Assembly: GCA_019614645.1 (NCBI GenBank)
Contig: JABWDB010000005.1
Coordinates: 5,426,001 to 5,490,000 of the forward strand
Reading direction: 5' to 3'
Origin: Stratiolaelaps scimitus
Lineage: Eukaryota; Arthropoda; Arachnida; Mesostigmata; Laelapidae
DNA length: 64,000 nucleotides
The notes under the pieces were generated by a model. It saw only the letters and a program-made list of their open reading frames with translations, made no database searches and was not told where the DNA came from. A program made the translations under genes and the position numbers. How positions within the stretch are numbered: position 1 is the first letter of the stretch; every line of letters starts with the position of its first letter. Positions 1 to 10,071 of the stretch are shown piece after piece.

Positions 1-635
1 ATGATCCATTTGGTCAGTTCTCATGGCAATACGATAACATAGGTCAGCATTCGCAAGAGCACAGTGTGGCATGCGCCTGACTCCAAACGCCTTAGCAGAT
101 TGCTTCAGAATCGACGAGCATTGTTAAGAGAACAGTAGAGAATTGGTTATGTGGGTTCGGCATTGGTTCGGCTGCTTGGTTTCGATGAGAACGATGAGAA
201 TATCTTATAAGAATATCAAATCAAAGGATTCTTGCCGATAAGGCTTGTTCGAAGGTCGCGTACTGAACTCCTGCTGTTGACTAGCTTGCAGGAGGATTCA
301 GGATACTTGTCGACGCTATGATCCAAGATAAATTCGGTAAGTTGCCCCTTGAAGGCTTTGTTACACGTGGAGATTCATTGTGTGGGTACTTGAGGATTAT
401 CTAATCGCAGTTAGTCACAATTCATTGTGGAGAGGATGGGACGTTTCTGTTCCAATGAATTGAAATCCACGGATTGTCTCTAGATAAGTAATGGGAAATA
501 GGAGAAATCTGGCTCTGAGCCTGAAACTAGGCTATACCCAGCACAGGTCATCAGTTCTCGATACAAACCCAACGCTAATATCGGCAAGCCCTCGTTGTCT
601 ATTAGCAAGCTAGCTTAATGCCAACACATGAAACA

Positions 636-783
636 TGATAGACAAGTGAAATAATGGGTTCGATCCCCACCGTTGCACACTTGCACTTTAAGGGGTTGTT
701 CGTCTTATGAAGCAGCGCCAAAAACAGTTGCACCGTGGACGCTAAAGGGTTTAAGGCTGTGAGTCAGCCTGGAAAATTAAAAG
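636..783 (+). mobile_element. tRNA-derived SINE, copy 1, with target-site duplication
   Basis: A pol III B-box-like GGGTTCGATCCCC lies at 656-668. It is followed by a body shared with the other copies: GTTGCACACTTGCA, CGTCTTATGAAGCA, GTTGCACCGTGGACG and GAGTCAGCC near the end. Direct repeats ACACATGAAACA flank it at 624-635 and 784-795, a 12-base target duplication. The 5' tRNA-like head is short, so the copy is probably truncated. Confidence 0.75.
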
Positions 784-1860
784 ACACATGAAACAGATGA
801 TTTCCCGTTCATAATAACAAAAACAAAGCCGACTACCATTGTCGGGTTACCGTCTGATTGCTGTTCACCATTAGTCACAGGGGGCCTGCGAAATACGCGA
901 ATCAAACAGGCATATCGCGGCACTTCATCAGCATCCAGATCCAAGAAGTGCTTTTAATTAACACCACCTATTATTTCCCTGCCATTTTTCTGCGAGCCAG
1001 CTGCTTGATTCGATTCGAGTTCAAAGCGGCCCACGTGAGTTTTGTAGTGCTTCTAACCAGCGCGATGTAACATATGCATATGACAAGGGCCACTTTGTCG
1101 TTCTTCTCAGCTGGCTCAGAGATATGGTGCTGGTGCAGAATTCAAGCAAGATCACCAGAACGAGAGAGACCGACAGACGGAGACCAACAATTAATGACCA
1201 ACAGGTTTTGGGTCAAAAACCCTGTCCATTCGTCTTGCCAGAAAGAGACAACGCTTGTCAGATGTTTTCTCCTCAGCACCGTCGGCAATTTTCGTCCATT
1301 TCGCCGCGTTCGTATTCGTAGATATCACGCTTTCATGCCCCCTCTCCCTGTGTGAATAATAATAATAATAGTAATAGTCAATAGATTTGGATTCTAAACA
1401 AGGCGACTGTATTTCGTACAGGTCGTACGATGGCCAGTTAATCTGTTGTATCTTGAAGGGAGCATTTTGCTGGACACATGTCGCTGGCAGAGCACACTGC
1501 TAGTGTAAACGTTGCTGCTACCACTGTGTGCCAGTCGAGTCGAAGATCCAAGCTGACAAGAATAGCATAAGGGTATTGGCATTGAATGAGACTTGTCTTA
1601 CCCATTCGCAATTCCCTTAGGCTGAGCATCCAGCTCGCGTCGACCCGATATACTCGCTGATATCGTTAGTATTTCGCCGAAACTGTATAACGGTGAAGAA
1701 ACGATAGTCGCGAGTCGGCATAAACCGTATTCTACGCAACATTACAACGGTTCGATGGCGTATTGTATTGCAGAGAAATGCGACAACTTGGTGTTCAGTT
1801 TCGTCGAAGTTACGAATCGTGTCTATCCAAACGTCGAAATAGGATACTTATTCGATACAG

Positions 1861-1863
<3 letters not shown>

Positions 1864-1900
<37 letters not shown>
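1864..1900. repeat. (TA)n array
   Basis: 37 bases of uninterrupted TA. Confidence 0.9.
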
Positions 1901-1902
<2 letters not shown>

Positions 1903-2571
1903 TTTGGTGGTTTAGACAATGGAATCAAGTTTATTATATTATATACATATAGACAACTATAAACATGCAATAATTAGAGAAGTAGTGCTGCCTTTGGTGG
2001 TTGTTACCCTTACTTACTATATATTATTCTGTTGTCCTGACACTGCTAAATAAATATCTCGATAAGGTGGACACCTGCTCGTGCTTTTCGCACTCTGCAA
2101 AAACACCCGAATCTAATAGCCGATTTTCGCCCACTCCTGCTGTTCTACTCTAGCAAAAACTCAGAATATGAATGCGTTTGACTGAAGACAACATAAGCCC
2201 CCCCCCGAGAGATTGGATGCCATTAAAACGTGCAGACCGCTTAGGCGATCTCCCTATTGAAAGAGGCTGAGTTGTTCCACTGTTGTACATTAGCTGGTTA
2301 GATCATACCGGAAAATATATTCGACCCGTGCTGACGCCTGGATATTTACAATCGGTATAGACAAATGAGGTGCAATATAATATCGCATTTAACACCATCG
2401 CTATGAATAGCCACTTGTGACACTCTGCATTTAACAATTTAGTAACAAAAAACAGTCGCCATTGTCGAGATAATACACATTGACAAGCATTAACTATACG
2501 CGTACGATCTAAACATCAATATGGTCTATTACTAAAGAAACTGCAATATATATATATATATATATGTCATC

Positions 2572-2650
2572 ATCACGCCGAGCGACTCGAACCTGCGGCC
2601 GTCAGCTCTTAAGAGCCAGAAACTTAGCCACAGTCCAAGCCACACATCGT
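2572..2650 (-). mobile_element. Second tRNA-like repeat family, copy a
   Basis: On the minus strand it reads A-box-like TGTGGCTAAGTTTCTGGCTC followed by CGGCCGCAGGTTCGAGTC, a B box at tRNA spacing. The next base run is a (TA)n array. Intact cloverleaf pairing is not evident, so a SINE or decayed tRNA relic is more likely than a working tRNA gene. Confidence 0.5.
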
Positions 2651-5600
2651 TCGCAAAGTACATAATATCTGCGGATATTCTAGCAGAAACAGTGTTTCTG
2701 CTACCTCTGCTAACCTCCCCTCTGAAGTCATCCCCTCCTCACTGGTGAATTACTCTAATTGGCTTCTTTATCAGGCGCGCCCATAATTGTGCAATTTCAT
2801 GAAGAGAAAAGTGCACGCCTTTTACTCCCCCTGTAGAAACAAGAGATATTCAAGAGCTTATCGGAAGGAGTTGCTGACCCTGAACAAGTTCTACGTTAGA
2901 CATTCTCAAGGCTGACAGACAGCGCTCAGCATGTGCACTCTGGCTCGGCGCTTGCGAACCCGCAGCCTTCTAAGAATTTACTGCGTTGACTCAGGGAATA
3001 AAATGGCTGGCACACAACTTTCACTCCATAACTCTACTCAATGCAATGATAATCATAAGTATGACCCGAACACGGTTCGAACGTGGACGATGTCCTTGAG
3101 AGTCGCAAATGTCCCGTCACGCTTATTTATCCCATATTATGAGCGTATAGGCATTAACTCAAATAAGATTTAAGGTTCGTTGTGGAGGTAGAAACAGGAA
3201 TCCATAATAAGAAATGATTAAAGACAGGATCTAACACAGACATGTGAGATTTCAGCCCGAAGGTCTCCCCAGCAATATCCTCTCGATGTCCACAAAGGGC
3301 TACCCACCGTTGGCACTTGAAGATAAAACTCTACCGCCACCTGTCCACATTGCCACCAGTCTCATCGTACTGGTCAAATACTGATTCGTTATGTGTATAC
3401 GCTACATAAACATCATTAGCAATTTGTTGCAAACCTGCCCCGTCTCGCCGACTCATGATAGCTTTTAAGCATTCGAGGCTCGTGAGCGCAAAGTCCGAAC
3501 TCAACCTTGGCCAGAGCCAGTGATCAGCTAGATAAATGGCTTGTGTACCGTGCAGTATTGTCTGCTCATGTCACAGCGTACAGTTCCGCTTGACGGCATC
3601 CCCAATGCTTTTGTTTGTACCGGTGCACCGGCTGTCGCTATGGTAGTATGTGTGTTTGTGTGTGTGCGTGTGGCCAAATGTTTGCAACAACAGGGATATG
3701 AGGGAGCCGAAGGACCGGGGGGGGGAGGCTTGCATTGTGTTGCATTGTGCACGTTGGTATTGATATAGAACTAGAAAACGCAGTGGCAATAGTCGCCGCA
3801 CTAGTAGTAGTAGGTAGTAATAGCCATAGTCGAACTGGTAACACAGCCGTGGGCATCGTCTTCTGTTGTGTTGTGCCTGCGCTGTTTTCACTTGAACGGT
3901 TTGTGTTGTCGCGTCGTCGAGAGCTGCCCCTCGCCAATCCCGTCCGACCGCCCCAATACCTTGCACAGAGAGGCATCGCTCTCCTGTGCTGTGCCCATAG
4001 CACACGGGGTACTGGCAGCATCCAGGGATCACCCGTAGACAAATACACTACCACACGCGCTCTCATGCACAGATGAGAGATGTAGACAATATCGCCACAC
4101 CGCAATCACATGCGCATGTCCATATATATATAGATACACAACAAACACACCAGCAAACAGGTTGTTAATGTGCGGGGGGCTATGGCTCGTTGCCTTCGAT
4201 AGCAGCAGCAATAGCAACAGCTCAACGGTGCCATGTACACCGGGGCACACATTGTCCTCTTTCACCAAAATATCATCAGCCCGAGTCCCGTACTCGAATG
4301 CTGTCTCCGCTGCTGCTGCTGCTCCTTCTGACTGCTGTTGTGTTTTGTACATCGGCCGGCAGTGGCAGGGCACCGGCGCGCTTCGGATGCGTTTGTTGGC
4401 TATCAGGCTGCGCCTAACGCCGCCGCCGCCAGCAGCAGCAACAGCAACTGCGATGTAGTGTAGTCTACATGAATCTCTTCCCCGCTCGCGATCGCGCATA
4501 GTCTCTGCACTATCGTCGGGCCACGCAGTCCGTGGAATGTTGTTGCTGAATCCCACTCTGCTGAGCGCCGGTGCTGCTGGGCTGCCGCTGCTGGATCATC
4601 GGTGGGCTCAACGGTGGCGAGCGGCGAGGGTCTAGGCCGGGAGGATCTCCCATGGCTCCCAAGCTCGCCCTTCTCTGCTAACCACTACGAGTAGTAACCC
4701 GTCCGACGGGATTCCGACCTTTCTTGCGCGACGGCGAGAAAGCGAGAGCAACGGAGGACACTCACAGGCAGGGTGAAGCCCACAACTCGATACCCCCGGG
4801 GGGATCGCGATAGAGGGAGCGGATGAACGGATCACAGCGAAAGAGGAGAGAAAAAAAAGATCGTGCGCGCTTTTTTAAGCACGCTGGGCAAAACAGACAT
4901 GGACGCACACAGAGACAACTGTATGGACACCATGCAGACGGATATAGCACCAGCCTCTCTTGCTAGCTCTCGTACGCCGGGATTGATAAAGAGGCCGCAC
5001 AGCGGTCGTACAAACGGACCTACCGGCAATGCACACTGTCAGGCAGCTATGGACACACACACACACACACACAGACAGAGCTCAGAGACACATGCACACA
5101 CATTTACGAACATGGAAGAGAAAACGCATAGTCCATGAACCTGACAATAGAGGCTAGAGACAAAACAATGATAGAGAAAAAAGGAAGAGTCTGAACAGGA
5201 TAGGCTTCATTTAGTCCGCTAGTCGCTCGTCGCGGCAGCGCCCTCGGCGACGGCGGCGCCGGCGGTAGCTAGATGACATAGCTAGCTCGCTCGCGTGAGA
5301 GGTTGCTATCTGCGATGTAGCCAGTGGTGCTGGCAGCAATAAGCGTTGCATGGAAGACGTGCCTTCGGATGCTGGAGCAACAAGCGCCGGCGGCATAGAC
5401 ATGGCTGTGTGTGCATATGTGCAGTACCTGCTGGCTTCAGTGGGGTGCGCGCGTCGTTGGCCGAGAGAACCGGTGCACATAGAGTCCAATGCAGACAGAT
5501 AGATAGAGAGGTGGGTAGATCTACCTCGGAGCGACACAACGCCCGCCTAGGACACAACGCCGAAAGGTAAGTAAGCAAGCAGATACGTTGTTCTCTGCGA

Positions 5601-6216
5601 ACGAGAGACACCAGCCGAGGCTCTGGAGGGAAGCTCGAGGCGGGGAATCGAGTGTGCACCAGCACCGCGCAGCAATAAGCGGACACTGCATGTCATCGTA
5701 GACATTCGTCAGCCACCAGGCAGGCAAACAGGCATCCAGCTCTTTCTGCTGTTGCCGCTGCGGCCTATGCCGCTGGTTGCAAGTACCGTTGCACAGCGGT
5801 CCCCTATTACGAGCTGTAGTACGAGTAATGCCGGTGCAGTGAGTACCTTTGACACCTGAGGCTCAGCCCGGCATTGGTTGCTCGCTCCACCTTCAACGAT
5901 GATCTCTTGCAATGCCGATATCCTCGGCGTTCACCCCGTAGCCGATGGCTCAGGATGGTGTAAAAGCGCAGGCGATGTTTACGAGAGGCGTGAACTCCTA
6001 GTGGGTGATCAGATGTATAATGTTGAACTATGAAAGTGTAAAGTATATATTAACTGGGCGATATGCGTGCAGCTATAGATGAAGCTACTTGCGACCGTTC
6101 GGGATGGCCCACATCTTATCACAGGTTTAGCTCTGTACCCTGCTGTTGTCTGGGCAGTCATCGCTGATATCGATCGCAGTGTCGTCAGGCACAGATTTCA
6201 CAGGTGATATGAAACA

Positions 6217-6401
6217 ACGGTCGAGCTTGGTGGCGTGGTGCATTCGTGTGAGCCCTCCAATCAAAGGAGAGACACGTAGGTGCACGGGCTCGATTCCCAC
6301 CGCAGCACATTTGCATTTAGGGATCCGTCTTACAAAGTAATACTAAAAAGCAGTTGTACCGTGAAGGTTAAATGTTGACTGAGAGTCAGCCCGAAAACCT
6401 T
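6217..6401 (+). mobile_element. tRNA-derived SINE, copy 2, complete, with perfect 15-base target-site duplication
   Basis: Identical AGGTGATATGAAACA lies at 6202-6216 and 6402-6416, exactly 200 bases apart. The insert starts with a tRNA-like head: A-box-like TGGCGTGGTGCATTCG at about 6231, then B-box-like GGGCTCGATTCCC at about 6288. The same non-tRNA body as copy 1 follows and ends GAGAGTCAGCCCGAAAACCT. No long poly(A) is present. The insertion mechanism (reverse transcription by a LINE partner) is inferred from SINE biology. Confidence 0.85.
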
Positions 6402-8566
6402 AGGTGATATGAAACACAGACCCCACCGCCTTTCTTGACCAGCGGTTCTATCCATCTGCAACCTATGGCACTCGAACGTACCCGTTCGATTGTGTTAGCG
6501 AAGTGGCATGCGTCGAAATCGGGTGATTGAAAAGATGGCTGAAGGTCAAAGGATGACCTTACCACCAATTCCGAAGTTTGTCTACCAAGGCTGCCTGCCA
6601 TGTACACCCACGTTTCTTGTTTCCGTTCAAATGTGCGTAACCACTCGTGCAATTCCCCGGTCTAGCCCTTTGCTACTGACAACCTGTTAGTTATAAATGT
6701 GCTCCAAAACGATGGATATATGTAGACAGGCAGAGTCACTCAGAGTGAGAGAGAGAGAGGGTGCGAAGAAAAACTCACAGATGAGAGCTAGGTGTACGGG
6801 TAGTGATTCGAAACAATGATAGTCAGTTGGCAGTGGAACGAAACACTCGCCGCACTAACCGCCTCTCGAGGGTCCGAAGCTGCCAGTTCAAATCTGCTGG
6901 CTAAAGACATGCTGCCCCTGCCTGTCGACGAGGGCAGCAGGTCTTCCCTTTACCTGGGGGAATGACAAGAGCACACGTATATACCATACATCTGCGGGCT
7001 GAAGCGCAAGTAGAAGCAGCAGCAGCAGCACGAGGCGTGCACTCCACGAGCAGTACTCGATGGGTGTTTGGACGAGAACGAAACTCCAATGTCCACCAGC
7101 GAACGGTTCCGAGGCGGAGAGGCGGCGACCGCCGAGGGTCGGTCCCCAAAACAAGAGCAGGTTCTTCGGCGTCTGTCCGCTCGACGGTTGTTGCTGGTGC
7201 GGTCATCATCGTGCAAATCCATCACACCACACAACAACGGATGATGAAGCTCACTCTATTCAGAGGACGAACGACACCAGAGAAGTGGCGAAATCGAGAG
7301 AAACGCAGCCCTGCTGACTTGGCCGCTTGCGTGCTGCCTGTTGATCCTTGCTGTGTATATGCATCTCAACTTGAGTGCCCTGCGGCTAGAAGCTCGATGA
7401 AGGATGGAGACGAAAGATGGACAAGCGCAGGACACTTGTCACTCGATGACCGTCCATCGACCGAAGCCGCCGCCGCCGTCGCTTCCATCAGAACACTCAG
7501 AGCCAACTCAAGAGCCGCTCTTGAGAGAAGTCAACATCTAGTCAACAAAAACAACAACATCATGATCATCATCATTGACATAATCAGCAACAACAGCAGC
7601 AGCAACGGGGACGGCATCACCCACAAGAAGGGCAGAGCAATTTTGCGAGAAATGCTACAGAGATCGAGAGCAGGCAGGTCTTCCCTTAACTAAGCAGGGT
7701 ACGGAGAGGGAGCATTGTGGCAAACGTGGTGTTTGCCCGTATCAACGGCATGTCCATAGCGGCACATGAAACCTGAGCTGGAGGAACCTGCCCCCGAGAC
7801 TAAACACACTGTCGATGGACGAGGTGACTCCACCGTCTGCACGATGTTGATAGACGCAGACGAAACAAACTCTGCTCGCCAATGTATAATCATTATCCGC
7901 AAACATTGCTTGCTACACGATCCGCATGGACTGCTGGTTGGTTCGGCGTTAGGCAATGCAGTAGCGGTTTGCGAAATCGTTGACGTCGGATGAGCAAGGG
8001 GCCACTTCTAGTCGACGATTTCGATTGGCGAATAGTATAATATTGGAACTTAAGTGACTATCCCGCAAATTGTTGTGTTCTTGCCAATTTGAAGGAATAT
8101 CATGGCCAGCTATAACAGATGTAACATATGCTTGCTTGTACTATAAACGCTTCTACTCTGTCCCCATTAACACCACGTGACGTCGGTCCTGTGTCACTGC
8201 CATTGAGCAGGTTTTTCTGGCTATTGGCCAAGACATCAGCGTTTGGTAAAGATAACATGCACAAGGAGATCCTCGTGAAGAAAAATTTTTGCTGCAAAGA
8301 CTTTTAATATTGGATATTCAAGCAGGTGACGCAATCTCCATTTTTGGTATGCTTGGGGACTGGGGCGATGGAGTAAGACTCTCTTAAGGACCTCCTTAAG
8401 AGAGGTCTTAGATTTTGGTGAATGTCACACCCTTCTCAGTTATTAATACACGTTCACGAGGTATAATTCTTGCCCAAATTATATGAATAAATAGTAATTA
8501 CCTACACAATCTATTCAACAGCTAGGTCCCTGGGTCTGAAATCGAACCAAACCTTATATCAATCTA

Positions 8567-8747
8567 CCAGACAGCGAAGGATCTTTCCTTCTTCAACGGC
8601 TGTCCCTCGCTGTGCAGAGAGGCACGGGCTCGATCCCCACCGTTGCACATCTGCATTTCAAGGGGATGTCCATCTTATGAAGCAATGCCGAAAGCGGTTG
8701 CACCGTGGGCGTCACATGTTGCTTGTGGGTCAGCCTGGAAATGTATT
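8567..8747 (+). mobile_element. tRNA-derived SINE, copy 3
   Basis: It has B-box-like GGGCTCGATCCCC at about 8624 followed by the family body (GTTGCACATCTGCATTT, CATCTTATGAAGCAATGCCG, GTTGCACCGTGGGCG, GTCAGCCTGGAAA). The head upstream is diverged, so the left end is approximate. Copy 4 follows immediately. Confidence 0.7.
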
Positions 8748-8857
8748 AGGTGCGCGAGTTCGATCCCCGCCTGTACTTAACTGGTTCGTCTTATGAAGCA
8801 TCGCCGAGAGCACTAGCATCGACATTAAATATTGTCGGAGCATCAGACTGGAAAATT
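8748..8857 (+). mobile_element. tRNA-derived SINE, copy 4, truncated, abutting copy 3
   Basis: It begins at the tRNA-like B-box segment (GAGTTCGATCCCCGCC) and keeps a shortened body: TCGTCTTATGAAGCATCGCC, then CATCAGACTGGAAAATT. It lacks the 5' head. The head-to-tail arrangement with copy 3 suggests a dimer or an insertion next to the older tail. Confidence 0.6.
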
Positions 8858-9491
8858 CACTTTCGATAACTTCATAGGGCATTGCTCCATCTGCTCGGTG
8901 TCGCGCCGTAATTTCTTTGACGCATATGTCATTGAAGAACGAAACCGATATCAACCATTGTATCATATTTACGGATTAATAAAATTGCAGCTTTATTATC
9001 TTGGTTCACTGTGTTCTCTAGTGTCCCTTGTTTATAGCCTATCTGAAGCATTGTATGACGATCTCATTTTGTCCTTCGTATTGTGTCCTTTATATGGTCG
9101 GGTATTATTTGTTCTGCTCCGTGTGTTGGGTTGACACGTAATCGTCTGCACCTCTTCTGTGTTCAGGTTATACTGTCGAACTATATTGTGGGTTTCTACC
9201 GACAACATACTTGTGCGTTCATATATAATATAACGCGGTTCTTATGGTCCGTAACGGCGCCGAGTTCACAACGAGAGTCAATGATAATAGATCAATAACC
9301 AACACGCTGTGCACGTATAATGAGCATGGCATATCTTGGAATGAACGTTTAACGTGATTTAACAGAGATTCAAAACAATGCGGACGCCGATTCTGTTAAG
9401 TATGCACTCGGCAGGCTAATACGAAGCGTATGAACTAACGAGCAGACCGCTTCACGAAGTGCCTATATCCTATTCTTCACCATGTGCTTCA

Positions 9492-10071
9492 TCAACCAGG
9501 GGTGTCTAGTGTACTTACATCAAAGTCCTGAAAGGAGACGTCCCAGTTGACTCCATCAGCGGTCGTGGCAACAGGAACCATCCAGCGGCCATTTATCTCC
9601 GTTAGTTGAATGTGAGTTACGTCGACAGAGCACGGCGTCGTCCCACCACCACCACTACCAGCAGTGTGATTGCCAACGTTGGCTGCCGTCTGCACAGTTG
9701 AAGAACCTGACAGCTGAACATGCTGGGCTTGTTGCACTTGTGCAAGTTGTTGCTGTTGCTGTTGTTGTGTATACTGTTGTTGCTGTTGTTGTTGATGCGG
9801 TGTTTGTTGCTGCTGGTGTTGCTGCGGCAGCTCAGACTTCTGCTGCTGTTGAGGCTGGCGCGACTGTTGTTCTTCTTGACCTTCGTGCGTGTGAACCTGC
9901 TGTCCAGTCTGATGGTTCGCTGATCCAACGACGGGACGAGTGGGGCATCCACTTAGAATCGGATGTGGATGCGATGGCGGCGCACGATTGCTTTGTGGAG
10001 GCAGTTGATGATGATATCTTGATGATGCCTGGGAAGTCCACCGATCCATGCCCGGAAGGGTCATGCCCACT
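9492..10071 (-). CDS. Glutamine-rich coding exon of an unidentified gene (or alternative 3' exon)
   Basis: One reading frame stays open across low-complexity sequence and then complex sequence. An acceptor-like ATCCTCAG ends at 10072. The frame then reads GMTLPGMDRW, a His/Pro/Gln-rich part, several mixed CAA/CAG glutamine runs and a Gly-rich spacer. It ends in non-repetitive sequence (THIQLTEINGRWMVPV, then NWDVSFQDFD). A strong donor GAT|GTAAGTAC lies after 9519. If it is not used, the frame ends eight codons later at a TGA (9494-9492). With the donor the exon is 553 bases (one base plus 184 codons), needing an upstream exon ending in phase 2. The zinc-finger gene exons upstream end in phase 0, so a direct splice from exon 3 does not fit. 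I do not recognise the protein. It may be an exon of the next minus-strand gene, whose other exons lie outside the window or were not recognised. Confidence 0.55.

Larger units (their letters stand above)
1..9491. other. Left non-coding region with SINEs and microsatellites
   Basis: No convincing coding exon was seen. It holds SINE copies 1-4, tRNA-like copy a, (TA)n at 1864-1900 and 2546-2565, (CA)n at 5053-5073 and a perfect hairpin near 8374-8410. Open frames of 60-243 codons here lack complex conserved-looking sequence. The 243-codon one at 6962-7693 is Ala/Arg/Ser-rich and interrupted by AAC/ATC repeats. Confidence 0.6.

Noticed and set aside
6845..6895. tRNA-like segment with AGTTCAAATC
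   Set aside because: A B-box-like core only. No A box at the right spacing and no stems.
6962..7693. 243-codon plus-strand open frame
   Set aside because: The translation is Ala/Arg/Ser-rich with poly-Ile and Asn runs from ATC/AAC repeats. It has no recognisable domain, and other frames are open over the same DNA.
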